DNA of 64,000 bases, from positions 288,958-352,957 of the forward strand of contig CAWGQC010000012.1 of NCBI GenBank assembly GCA_963824645.1. The letters are read 5' to 3'. This DNA comes from Bog-756 sp963824645. GTDB taxonomy: Bacteria; Actinomycetota; Acidimicrobiia; Acidimicrobiales; RAAP-2. Shown one piece after another: positions 51,029-64,000 of this stretch. Numbering within the stretch: position 1 is the stretch's first letter; each line of letters starts with the position of its first letter. The notes below the pieces were generated by a model, which had not been told where the DNA came from, ran no database searches, and saw only the letters and a list, made by a program, of their open reading frames with translations. The translations under genes were made by a program, and so were the position numbers.

Positions 51029-53001
51029 CAGTCGAGCGCCTTTCTGCCGGTCGGGGTCGGCCCGATGCCGTTGACCGCCTCCGACGAAGTGGGGCCGTCG
51101 CCGGCCCCCTGATCGAGTGACCCTTCCAGCCCTTCGATCTGTTGCCGGATGGCCACCTCCATGGCCGCCGCCCGGAACGGGATCCCCTGCACCTGGGTGA
51201 AGGAGATGGCGTCCACCAGGAACTCGGCCCGCAGCAGGCGGCTGAGCTGGCCCAGATTGACCTCGGGAACGAGAACCCGTCGGTAACGGCGCAGCACATC
51301 GCCCAGATCGGCGGGGAAGGGATTGAGGTGGACCAGGTGGGCGTGGGCCACCTTCTGGCCCCGGGCCCGCACCCGTTGCACCCCGGCGGCTATGGCGCCG
51401 TAGGTGGAACCCCATCCGATCACCAGTACCTCGGCCCCCTCCTCGTCATCCACGTCGGTGGGGGGAATGTCATGGGCGATGCCGGCGATCTTGGCCGCCC
51501 GCAGCCGGGTCATCCGCTCGTGATTGGGGCCGTCGTAGGCCACGTTGCCCGAGCCGTCCGCCTTCTCCAAGCCGCCGATGCGGTGTTCGAGACCGGCCAC
51601 CCCCGGCGGCGCCCACGGACGGGCCAGCGTGTCCTCGTCGCGGACATAGGGCCAGAAGACCGGTGTGCCGTCGGTGTCGGTGTGATTGGGGGCGGTGGCG
51701 AACCCTGGTTCGAGGGAGGGAAGCTGATCGAGGTCGGGCAGGCGCCAGGGTTCGGACCCGTTGGCCAGGTAGCCGTCCGACAGCAGGATGACCGGGGTGC
51801 GGTACTTGATGGCCAGCCGGGCCGCTTCGATCACCGCTTCGAAACAGTGCGACGGCGTACGGGCGGCCACGATGGGAAGGGGCGCCTCCCCGTGACGGCC
51901 GTACATGGCGTGGAGCAGATCGGCCTGTTCGGTCTTGGTGGGAAGGCCGGTGGACGGTCCCCCCCGCTGGATGTCGATGATCAGCAGGGGAAGCTCGAGG
52001 CTGATGGCCAGCCCCATGGTCTCCGACTTGAGATCGATGCCCGGGCCCGAGGTGGTGGTCACCCCGAGGGCGCCACCGAACGAGGCCCCGAGGGCGGCCC
52101 CGATACCCGAAATCTCGTCCTCGGCCTGAAACGTACGCACGCCGAACTGCTTGTGCTTGGACAGCTCGTGCAGGATGTCGGAGGCCGGCGTAATGGGATA
52201 GGTGCCGAGGAACAACGGCAGTCCGCTGCGGTCGGAAGCGGCGATGAGCCCCCAGGCGGCAGCCGTGTTGCCGGTGATGTTCACGTACTCGCCCGGTTCG
52301 AGCTTGGCCGGCTTGACCTCGTAGGCGGACTCGAACAGCTCGGCGGTCTCGCCGAAGTGGAATCCCGCTTTGCAGGCCCGCAGATTGGCTTCCAGCACCA
52401 GCGGCTTACCCGCGTACTTCTCGCTGATCCAGGTCAGGGTCTGGTCGATGGGCCGGGTGTAAAGCCAGCTGATCAGACCGAGGGCGAAGAAGTTCTTGGA
52501 CCGTTCGGCGTCCCGGGGCTTGACCCCGGCCTCCTTGCACACCTCGGCGGTGATCGAGGTCATGGGGACCTCATAGACGGTGTACGCCGACAGGGAGCCG
52601 TCGGCCAGCGGGTTGGTCGGATAGTTGGCCTTGGCCAGATTGCGTTCCTCGAAGGCGTCGACGTTAACGATGACGATGGCCCCCTTGGGGAGGGCGTCGA
52701 TGTTGGCCTTGAGGGCGGCCGGGTTCATGGCCACCAGGACGTTGGGCGAGTCACCCGGTGTGGAGATGTTGTGATCCGAGATGTGGACCTGAAAGGCCGA
52801 CACGCCGGCCAGGGTGCCGGCTGGCGCCCTGATCTCCGCCGGAAAGTCGGGGAAGGTGGCCAGGTCGTTGCCCAACAGGGCCGATGTGGTGGTGAAACGG
52901 TCACCGGCCAGCTGCATGCCGTCGCCCGAGTCGCCGGCGAAGCGAATGACGACGCGGTCGAGCAACTGGGGGGATTTCGGGTCGGTCGTGGTGTCGGACA
53001 C
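51028..53001 (-). CDS. korA: 2-oxoglutarate:ferredoxin oxidoreductase alpha subunit (gamma-alpha fusion)
   Basis: A 657-residue fusion of an N-terminal gamma domain (about 15-190, RFAGDSGDGMQLAGDRF) and the alpha pyrimidine-binding domain (LFLGTYPITPASDILHEL, EDEISGIGAALGASFGG, IDIQRGGPSTGLPTKTEQ). Length and order match KorA of actinobacteria. The GTG at 53001 has GAGGAG about 5 nt upstream, and a TAGAAT -10 box lies 30 nt before it. It is transcribed with korB. Confidence 0.93.
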   Translation of the reverse strand: MSDTTTDPKSPQLLDRVVIRFAGDSGDGMQLAGDRFTTTSALLGNDLATFPDFPAEIRAPAGTLAGVSAFQVHISDHNISTPGDSPNVLVAMNPAALKANIDALPKGAIVIVNVDAFEERNLAKANYPTNPLADGSLSAYTVYEVPMTSITAEVCKEAGVKPRDAERSKNFFALGLISWLYTRPIDQTLTWISEKYAGKPLVLEANLRACKAGFHFGETAELFESAYEVKPAKLEPGEYVNITGNTAAAWGLIAASDRSGLPLFLGTYPITPASDILHELSKHKQFGVRTFQAEDEISGIGAALGASFGGALGVTTTSGPGIDLKSETMGLAISLELPLLIIDIQRGGPSTGLPTKTEQADLLHAMYGRHGEAPLPIVAARTPSHCFEAVIEAARLAIKYRTPVILLSDGYLANGSEPWRLPDLDQLPSLEPGFATAPNHTDTDGTPVFWPYVRDEDTLARPWAPPGVAGLEHRIGGLEKADGSGNVAYDGPNHERMTRLRAAKIAGIAHDIPPTDVDDEEGAEVLVIGWGSTYGAIAAGVQRVRARGQKVAHAHLVHLNPFPADLGDVLRRYRRVLVPEVNLGQLSRLLRAEFLVDAISFTQVQGIPFRAAAMEVAIRQQIEGLEGSLDQGAGDGPTSSEAVNGIGPTPTGRKALD

Positions 53002-53030
53002 CGTACTCCTCTTCGTACTGATCTCCCCCG

Positions 53031-53036
53031 ATTCTA
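53031..53036 (-). promoter_or_regulatory. -10 element of korAB
   Basis: TAGAAT on the minus strand, about 29 nt before the korA GTG, giving a leader with a GAGGAG ribosome site. No clear -35 is visible. Confidence 0.5.
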
Positions 53037-53132
53037 CCGCGGCCCCTCGATTCCGGGACGACGACACCGGGTACGCGGGAACGCCCGGCCGGGCTGGGGG
53101 GACGTCAGTCGGCCGTGCTGACTGTTATTGAA

Positions 53133-54182
53133 TCAGGCCACAGTGACGGAAGTGTCGAGATAGACGTCTTGTATGGCCCGGATGAGGGCGGCGCCCTCTT
53201 CGGTGGGGCGCTGGAAGGCCTTCCGCCCCACGATGAGACCGGCGCCCCCGGCCCTCTTGTTGATCACCGCCGTGCGCACGGCCTGAGCCAGGTCGTCGCC
53301 CCCCTTGGACTCGCCACCCGAGTTGATGAGCGGGATCCGCCCGGCATAACAGTTGACCACCTGCCAACGGGTCAGGTCGATGGGGTGATCGGTGGTCAGC
53401 TGGCTGTAGACCAACGGGTCGGTCTTGCCGAACTTGAGGGCGTTGTAGCCCCCGTTGTTGACCGGCTGCTTCTGCTTGATGATGTCCGCCTCGATGGTCA
53501 CCCCGAGGTGGTTGGCCTGCCCGGTGAGATCGGCCGACAGGTGGTAGTCGATGTCGCCCTGGTTGAAGGACGGATTGCGTAGATAGCACCACAGCACGGT
53601 GAACAGGCCCAGGCGGTGGGCCTCGGCGAAGGCCCGCGACACCTCCACGATCTGGCGATCGGCCCCGTCCGAACCGAAGTAGATGGTGGCGCCCACGCCC
53701 ACGGCACCCAGATCGAAGGCCTGGGTGACACTGCCGAACATGACCTGGTCGTAGGTGTTGGGGTAGTTGAGGAAGTCATTGTGGTTGAGCTTCACGATGA
53801 AGGGGATCTTGTGGGCGTAACGCCTCGACACGATGCCCAGTCCGCCCAACGTGGTGGCGATGGCGTTGCAGTCGCCGGCAATGGCCAGATCGCACAGCTT
53901 GGCCGGGTCGAAGTACGCCGGGTTTTTGGCGAAGCTGGCGGCGGCCGAGTGCTCGATGCCCTGGTCGACAGGGAGGATCGAGAGGTAGCCGGTGCCACCC
54001 AGGCGACCGGTGTTGTACAAGGTGCCGAGGTTGCGGAGCACGGCAGGCGACCGGTCTGAAGGCACAACCACCCGGTCCAGGTAGTCGGGACCGGGCAGAA
54101 CCAGCTGCTCGGCTCCGAAGGCCTTGGCCACATGACCGAGAAGCGACTCTGCTTCGTCCCCCAGTATCTGTTCGAGATCCAT
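53133..54182 (-). CDS. fbaB: Class I fructose-bisphosphate aldolase (DhnA/FbaB type)
   Basis: A 349-residue Schiff-base aldolase of the DhnA/FbaB family, cleaving fructose-1,6-bisphosphate in glycolysis or working in reverse in gluconeogenesis. SILPVDQGIEHS, IPFIVKLNHNDFL and GNCYAGRIPLINSGGE-like segments are family marks; LIVGRKAFQRP near the end holds the phosphate-binding turn. It begins 10 bp after the TPR gene, with TAGGCT 6 nt before its ATG. Confidence 0.92.
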   Translation of the reverse strand: MDLEQILGDEAESLLGHVAKAFGAEQLVLPGPDYLDRVVVPSDRSPAVLRNLGTLYNTGRLGGTGYLSILPVDQGIEHSAAASFAKNPAYFDPAKLCDLAIAGDCNAIATTLGGLGIVSRRYAHKIPFIVKLNHNDFLNYPNTYDQVMFGSVTQAFDLGAVGVGATIYFGSDGADRQIVEVSRAFAEAHRLGLFTVLWCYLRNPSFNQGDIDYHLSADLTGQANHLGVTIEADIIKQKQPVNNGGYNALKFGKTDPLVYSQLTTDHPIDLTRWQVVNCYAGRIPLINSGGESKGGDDLAQAVRTAVINKRAGGAGLIVGRKAFQRPTEEGAALIRAIQDVYLDTSVTVA

Positions 54183-54188
54183 GGTCCG

Positions 54189-54194
54189 AGCCTA
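54189..54194 (-). promoter_or_regulatory. -10 element of fbaB (leaderless type)
   Basis: TAGGCT on the minus strand, 6 nt before the ATG at 54182. Its first three bases are the stop codon of the TPR gene. Confidence 0.5.
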
Positions 54195-55672
54195 CCGGGC
54201 ACCACGGGAGCGCTTCGATGCCCGATGGGAGCCGGCCGGAGAGCCGAGCGAGTCGAGCCGCTCGGCCACGTCATAGGCGTCCGGGTCGGCGGCGGCGATG
54301 CGGGCGAACAGCTCCCGGGCCCGGGCCAGCTCGCCGGACCGCTCCATGACATCGGCCAGCACGTACCACTGGCGCAGGTGCCGTTCGGCCGGGTTGCGCA
54401 CGGCACGGCCCACGCCCGCCTCCACCAGAAGGGACACGGCCCCGGCCAGGTCGCCCTGGTCGGCCCGGGTGGCAGCCAGCACCATCCGACCCTCGGCCAG
54501 CACCTCGGGGTCGGGTGAGGCCTGGCGGAGTTCGTCGAACAGGGCCTCCACCCGTTTGGGTCGGCCCAGGGCCCGCTGGCAGTCCATCCGCACCGGATGC
54601 TGATCGACCGAGCCGGTGAGGGTGGCGAAGGCCTCCAGGTTGGGAAGAGCGGCCTTCCAGTGACCCTGGTGGTACTGGCTGAGGGCCAGCAACTCCCGGG
54701 CCGAGGAGGACCGGGGGATGGCGTCGACCACCGTCTTGAGGATACGGGCGGCGTCGCGGTAGCGCGCCCGTTCGTAGGCGCCGATGCCCGCCCCCATCCG
54801 CTCGGTCATCCGGGCCCGCAATTCGCCCCAGTGGGGACCGGCGGCGGTGGCCAGTTCCTTGGCTATGTCGGCCGGTAGTTCGGGGGGTGGCCGTACCGGA
54901 CGGGCCGGTGGGTCCCCCCCTCCGGGTGGCCGGCGTCCCGATCCCGACCGTCGGACCGCGACCATCGCTCGGGGACGAACTCCTCCGCCCCCCGGGCTGA
55001 CCCGCGCCCGGCCGAGGCGTCCTGGTGCGACCGGTCCGAACCCCCGTGGTCGGTGGAGGGGTTGCGTACCTGGGTGGCTCCCCGGCGGGCCACGCTGCCC
55101 CACCCCTTGCGCACCACCGACGAACGGGGAGGTCCCGACCCGGCCCGATGGTCGGTCCCCGGCGTACGGGACGGTCGCCGGTCCGACGACCCGGTTGGTC
55201 GCCGAGCCGACGACGATCCTGTCGGTCGTGCTCTCGATGGCCCTCCGCTCCGGCCGCCGTCTCTCTCGTCACCGGGTCGGGCCCCATCGCCGCGGCGACC
55301 GGGTGCACCCCGATTCGTGCTCCCTCGGCTTGGTGCGCCGCGTCGGGTTGAATCCGAACCCTCGCCGCCTCGGGAATTTCGGTCGCTGCCGGCGCCACGG
55401 GTCGGTCGGCCGGCACGGGTACCACCGGCGCCGGCGCTGGTCGATGCCCTGGTGTCCGGCGCCTTCCGGCCGGCCGGTTTGCCGGAAGCGCGGCCACCGG
55501 CCGGCGGTTTACCGGCCCCCCTGGCGGTGGGCTTTCGGCTGGTCGCTGGCTTTCCGCTGCCACCCTGGCCACCCGTGGCCCGCGCACCGGGCCTGGGGCT
55601 CGCGCCCGATGACCGCGTCGAGCCGGTGGATCTGGCCGGGCGCGGCGAACTAGCGGGAGTTCGGGGGGCCAT
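54192..55672 (-). CDS. Tetratricopeptide-type protein with basic disordered N-terminus (frameshifted)
   Basis: Read as one gene it encodes about 493 residues. The first part (ATG at 55672) is a long Gly/Ser/Arg/Pro-rich basic region ending in EEFVPERW. The second part, in another frame, is a TPR-like helical domain (ELPADIAKELATAAG to the end, with GAYERARYRDAARILK and YHQGHWKAALPNLEAF). The frames join if one G is added to the seven-G run at 54914-54920; as written, the first frame stops at 54863. TACACT lies 8 nt before the ATG. Relatives in actinobacteria have both parts in one frame. Function unknown. Confidence 0.7.
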
Positions 55673-55680
55673 GGCCTGCG

Positions 55681-55686
55681 AGTGTA
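55681..55686 (-). promoter_or_regulatory. -10 element of the TPR gene (leaderless type)
   Basis: TACACT on the minus strand, 8 nt before the ATG at 55672. It supports that the basic N-terminal region is the true start of the gene. Confidence 0.5.
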
Positions 55687-55826
55687 CCGGCCGTGGCCGC
55701 CCGACTCCGGCCATGAACCGGTCCCGGCGCGGTGCGGGACCCGCCTTCCGGTGACGGGGAGGTGCCGCCGGGGGTCCGACGCCGCCGACGATTCCGGTCG
55801 GCGCTCCCCTACCCTGGGCGCCGATT

Positions 55827-56861
55827 GTGCCCATCCCCATCCACCTTCATCCCGATCGCCCCACCCGCCCACCGAGCGGGAAACCGGCCCGGCCAAACCG
55901 TTGGCCGGCCATCGGACGGGGTTCAGGCCCCACCGGTAGGGCGACCACCCTTGCCGCCGTGGCCGGCCTCGCCGTCGTCACCTGCCTGATGGCCGCCTGC
56001 GGAGCGTCCGGGGTCGACCAGCGTCTGGCCGGGGAATCGGTCGGCCACCGACCGGCGCTGTCGACCCCGCCGTCGACGGCACCGGGGCCCGACGGGAAGC
56101 GGGAGCGGGCCGCCGCCGAGGAGGCCACCCGGGCGTTCCGTGCCGTCATCGCTTCCCGTTCGCTGGCCCTGGTCAAGGGGGTAGAGCGGCTGGACACGGC
56201 TTTGACCGGGGGGCAGACAGCCACGGCCCAGGCAGACGAGCTGGCCGCCCAAGCCGACTTCGACCGGATTCGGGTTCTGGACGGCGCCAACACGATCAAC
56301 GTGGCCGCGCTGGACGGATTGTCGACCAGCCTGGCCGTAGGGCAGCCGTTCGGTGGGCTGCACGCCGTCGAACAGGACCTGTGGTCATCCACCCCTGGCT
56401 CCGGTCAACCGGCCGATCTGGCCGCCGGACTGGTCACGCAGGCCCAGGTGGCCCAATTCCTCCTGGCCAAGGAGGTGCTCGACCCCGAGGCCATCGGCGC
56501 AGCCGGTGCCGACGAGTTGAGCTGGGTGAACGAGACGGCCATTCCCGGTGGCGAAGAGCTCTACTCCCATCGGGACGCCGTCGACATCGCCGCCACCGTG
56601 GATGCCGCTGATCAGGCCTTCTCGGTCATCGAACCCCTGTGCCGCCTGGTGGCGCCGTCGTTGACCCAGACGGTGGCCACCCGTTTCGCCCAGCTCCAGG
56701 CGTCGGTGGCCGGGTTGGGCACTCCCGTCGACGTCACCGACGCCTCCCTCCCACCCGACACCCGTCTGGCCTTGTCCCAGCGTGTGGATGCCACCGCCAC
56801 CCCCTTGGCCCAACTGGCCGCCACCCTGGTCCCCTTCGGGACGGCAGGGCCCCCGTCATGA
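55827..56861 (+). CDS. efeO: EfeO-like imelysin/M75 lipoprotein
   Basis: A 344-residue exported protein. A lipobox (LMAAC, Cys58) follows a hydrophobic segment at about 42-57; the long polar stretch before it suggests the real start may be later. The mature part is an imelysin-type helical domain with a conserved HAVEQDLW (HxxE motif) and IPGGEELYSHRDAVD. EfeO proteins bind iron for the EfeUOB uptake system. The ATGA overlap with the peroxidase gene confirms the EfeO-EfeB pair. No EfeU permease gene is present beside them. Confidence 0.82.
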   Translation: MPIPIHLHPDRPTRPPSGKPARPNRWPAIGRGSGPTGRATTLAAVAGLAVVTCLMAACGASGVDQRLAGESVGHRPALSTPPSTAPGPDGKRERAAAEEATRAFRAVIASRSLALVKGVERLDTALTGGQTATAQADELAAQADFDRIRVLDGANTINVAALDGLSTSLAVGQPFGGLHAVEQDLWSSTPGSGQPADLAAGLVTQAQVAQFLLAKEVLDPEAIGAAGADELSWVNETAIPGGEELYSHRDAVDIAATVDAADQAFSVIEPLCRLVAPSLTQTVATRFAQLQASVAGLGTPVDVTDASLPPDTRLALSQRVDATATPLAQLAATLVPFGTAGPPS

Positions 56862-58065
56862 CGGGTCGGTTGACCCGGCGCCAACTGCTGGCCGGTACCG
56901 GTGTGGCCGGGGCGGCTCTGGTGGCCGTGGGGTCGGACGTGGCCGGAGCGGCGGCGGCGCCAGCCTCATTCCCCTTCCACGGGGCCCACCAGGCCGGTGT
57001 CACCACTCCGGCCCAGACCAGCATGGTCTTCGCCACCTTCGACGTGACGGCGGACACCCCCGGCCAGTTGGCCAAAATGCTGGCCGGGTGGAGCCGGGCG
57101 GCCAGTCGACTGACCCAGGGCCGGGAGCTGGTGGGACAGGAGGGTCCCTATGCACCCCCGGCCGACACCGGCGAGGCCCGGGGCCTCCCTTCTTCCGGCC
57201 TGACCATCACCGTGGGCTTCGGGCCCACCCTGTTCGACCGCCGTTTCGGCCTGGCCCACCGCCGGCCGGACGCCCTGGTCGAGCTGCCCCCCTTCGCCGG
57301 TGACGCCCTCGACCCTACCTTCACCGGCGGCGATCTCTGCCTCCAGGCGTGCGCCAACCATGCCCAGGTGGCCTTCCACGCCGTCCACGAGCTCACCCGG
57401 TTGGCGTTGGGGTCGGCCACGGTGCGCTCCCTCCAGAGCGGCTTCGCCCCGGCCGCCGCCCCCGGGGGCGGCCGGCCCACGCCGCGGAACCTGCTGGGCT
57501 TCCACGACGGAACCCACAACCTCGACCCGACCGACACCGCCGCCATGCAACGCTTCGTGTGGGTCGACAACGGCGATCGACCGTGGATGGACGGCGGGAC
57601 CTACCTGGTCATGCGGCGTATACGGATACACCTCGAGGCCTGGGACCGCAGCACTCTGGGCGATCAGGAACAGACCATCGGCCGGCAGAAGGTGAGCGGG
57701 GCGCCGCTGGGTGGTACGGGCCAGTTCGCCCCGGTCGATCTCAGCGCCAGCGGGGGGACCGGCCAGCCGCTCATCCCCGACAATGCCCACATCCGCCTGG
57801 CTGCCCCCGCCACCAACGACGGTCAGGCCATCCTCCGGCGGGGCTACAGCTTTATGGACGGCGTCGACCCGGAGTCCGGCGAAATCGACGCCGGTCTCCT
57901 CTTCGTCTGCTTCCAGAAGGATCCACGGGCCCAGTTCATCCCCATCCAGACCCGTCTGTCCCTCAATGACGCGCTGAGTCCGTACCTGGTGCACACCGGC
58001 AGCGGCGTGTTCGCCTGCCCGGCGGGCACCGCGCCGGATCCAGCTGGGGAGACGGGCTGCTCTGA
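56858..58065 (+). CDS. efeB: EfeB-type Dyp peroxidase, Tat-exported (3' frameshift)
   Basis: A heme peroxidase of the EfeB/DyP family that oxidises ferrous iron or deferrochelates heme outside the cell. The twin-arginine signal is TRRQLLAG (Arg7-Arg8). GFHDGTHNL is the GxxDG heme-site motif, and RRIRIHLEAWDR is the family's distal segment. As written, the frame runs past the expected end to 58711, antisense to purU. After HTGSGVFACPAGTAP, a -1 shift (one missing base near 58025-58039) gives SSWGDGLL and a stop at 58065, matching normal EfeB C-termini. I annotate that end. Confidence 0.85.
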
Positions 58066-58135
58066 CCCCGTCGGTCCGGTGGGCCACTCCGAACCTGCCC
58101 ACCACCTCGGGATGGATCGGCGGGGCCGTTACCGG

Positions 58136-58988
58136 TCAGTCGAAGACGACGGTCCGGTCGGCGTTGATCAGCACCCGGTCCTCGAGGTGCCAGCGCAGTC
58201 CCCGGGCCAGGACCGACCGCTCCACGTCCCGACCGATGCGCAGCAGATCGTCGACGGTGTCGCCATGGTCGATGCGGCTGATGTCCTGCTCGATGATGGG
58301 GCCGGCGTCCAGCTCGGCGGTCACGTAGTGGCAGGTGGCCCCGATCAGCTTGACGCCCCGCTGGAAGGCCTGATGGTAGGGACGGGCCCCGGCGAACGAG
58401 GGGAGGAAGCTGTGATGGATGTTGATGATCCGTCCGGAGTAGCGGTCGCACATCTCGGGCGGGACGATCTGCATGTACCGGGCCAGCACGATGACGTCGG
58501 CTTCGACCGTGTCGACAACGCCATGTCACCTGGGCAAACGCCTCGGCCTTGTGCGCTTTGTCCACCGGAATGTGGACGAAGTCGATCCCGTGCCACTCGA
58601 CCAAGGACCGCAGATCGGGGTGGTTGGAGACGACCGCCGGGATGTCGCACCACAGCGACCCGCTGCGCCAGCGGTGCAGCAGGTCGGCCAGGCAGTGGTC
58701 CTCCCGACTGACCATGATGACCACCCGCTTGCGCACGTCGGTGTCGCTCAGATGCCAGTCCAGCTGCAATTCCTCGGCCACGTCGGCAAAGCGCCGGCCG
58801 AACTCGTCGGCCCCGAAGGGCAGGCTGTCGGCCATGACCTCGATGCGCTGGAAGAACTGGCCGGTGGTGAGGTCGCCGTGCTGGGCCGCCTCCACCACCC
58901 AGCCTCCGTGGGAGGCGATGAATCCGGTGACCGCAGCCACGATTCCCGTCCGATCCGGACAGGTGACGGTGAGGACCAGGCGGCGCAT
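58136..58988 (-). CDS. purU: Formyltetrahydrofolate deformylase (frameshifted)
   Basis: Hydrolyses 10-formyl-THF to formate and THF, feeding formate to purine synthesis. The first frame, from ATG 58988, encodes the N-terminal ACT domain (TVTCPDRTGIVAAVTGF) and the start of the hydrolase domain to KAHKAEAFAQ. The rest (VVDTVEADVIVLARYM, INIHHSFLPSFAGARPYHQA, GATCHYVTAELDAGPIIEQD) is in another frame. The break lies at about 58515-58530 and needs two added bases or one removed. All catalytic segments survive, so an intact gene with a sequence error is as likely as a pseudogene. Confidence 0.85.
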
Positions 58989-59078
58989 TCAACCATCATT
59001 GCCCCCTCGTCAGGGTACGCCACTCCGGTGGGTGCGTCTGCCACTCCGGCGGTCCACCCGAACGGTTTCCGCACCCGC

Positions 59079-59110
59079 GACAATGCCCCCCGCGAACGGA
59101 GGGCATTGTC
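59079..59110 (-). terminator. Hairpin downstream of 5S rRNA
   Basis: GACAATGCCC...GGGCATTGTC forms a stem of about 13 bp (one mismatch-type pair) with a 6-nt loop, 7 bp past the 5S 3' end in the direction of transcription. No T-run follows. It is placed to end the rRNA operon. The rest of the gap from purU (58989-59078) shows nothing else. Confidence 0.6.
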
Positions 59111-59116
59111 AGAGAA

Positions 59117-59234
59117 ATCCCGGCGGCGTCCTACTCTCCCAGGGGGCTACCCCCCAAGTACCATCGGCGCTGGCGGGCTTAACTGCCGTGTTCGGAATGG
59201 GAACGGGTGTCTCTCCGCCGCCATGGCCACCGGA
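59117..59234 (-). rRNA. rrf: 5S ribosomal RNA
   Basis: About 118 nt, complete. The terminal helix forms from CCGGTGGC and GCCGCCGG. Internal conserved segments CCCATTCCGAACACGG and GGGAGAGTAGG are present. Ends are estimated to within a few bases. It is last in the 16S-23S-5S order. Confidence 0.93.
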
Positions 59235-59317
59235 AATCGTGCGCTCACCGGGGCCCGCACCGCCCATCGGACGGACATGCGGGCTCCGGGGTGACCGATA
59301 ACCGGCCACCCTGAGCG

Positions 59318-59337
59318 TTCCATAGCGAGCACGAGCA
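59318..59337. repeat. Left arm of 23S processing stem
   Basis: A 20-bp sequence perfectly complementary to 62862-62881. Together they bracket the 23S gene and would pair in the precursor to form the double-stranded stem cut by RNase III. Confidence 0.8.

Positions 59338-64000
<4,663 letters not shown>

Noticed and set aside
54271..55896. 541-codon minus-strand open frame across the TPR gene
   Set aside because: Third frame of the same region, Arg/Pro/Gly-rich without motifs; the TPR and EEFVPERW signals lie in the other two frames.
58065..58711. C-terminal extension of efeB as a new fused domain
   Set aside because: It is antisense to purU, has no domain character, and a normal EfeB ending with a stop is found one frame over at 58065.

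Overview
The window is high-GC DNA that most likely comes from an actinobacterium, probably an uncultured member of class Acidimicrobiia (the class is inference). Three things support this: a complete Pup-proteasome locus, a fused CofG/CofH-type FbiC for coenzyme F420, and the gcvH-garA-merR-DUF151 gene order known from mycobacteria. It is dense, ordinary housekeeping chromosome. I see no phage, insertion sequence, CRISPR array or plasmid signal.

Layout. 1-4.7 kb (minus strand): Pup-proteasome operon mpa-dop-pup-prcB-prcA, with prcA cut by the window edge. 4.9-6.8 kb: a ferredoxin, trmI and three small membrane-protein genes. 6.9-9.5 kb: a hotdog thioesterase, a double cupin and a FIST protein. 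9.6-18.6 kb: pentose-phosphate cluster tkt-tal-gnd-zwf-pgl running into fbiC. 18.6-23 kb: a LOG-family protein, two small conserved genes, an acyl-CoA ligase and a secreted NlpC/P60 hydrolase. 23-29.2 kb: gltB-gltD. 29.3-32.5 kb: thiamine genes thiO-thiS-thiG-thiD. 32.8-38.6 kb: a membrane-anchored protein, a GT87-type membrane protein, an S9 peptidase, an AcuI-type reductase and a DUF4232 lipoprotein. 38.7-41.4 kb: DUF151, MerR/FtsR, GarA-like FHA protein and gcvH. 41.5-45.9 kb: a nucleotidyltransferase/phosphomannomutase-like fusion, a CDP-alcohol phosphatidyltransferase and an MFS transporter. 46-49.9 kb: SGNH protein, DUF1015, a repeat lipoprotein and DUF1697. 50-53 kb: korA-korB. 53.1-59 kb: class I aldolase, a TPR protein, efeO-efeB and purU. 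59.1-64 kb: an rRNA operon transcribed leftward (16S partial, 23S, 5S).

The most notable feature is a 382-nt insertion in the 23S gene (about 60309-60690). It lies in the universally conserved CCTAAGGTAG/CGAAA segment and carries group I intron hallmarks: a 7-bp P7, an S-element-like sequence, P8 and a GNRA-capped P9. It encodes no homing endonuclease. A second global signal is a TANNNT -10 hexamer placed 6-8 nt before the start codon of at least 15 genes, as expected for leaderless transcription. It fixes several start codons and reveals a bidirectional promoter built on one 9-bp palindrome.

Three genes near the rRNA operon (TPR protein, efeB, purU) need a frame change to encode a full-length protein, and the 16S 790 loop departs from consensus. 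Either this end of the sequence holds uncorrected errors or there is local gene decay. Metabolically the window combines oxidative pentose phosphate flux, F420 synthesis, ferredoxin-dependent 2-oxoglutarate metabolism, GOGAT and a GarA-like FHA switch, a set concerned with redox and the 2-oxoglutarate/glutamate node.
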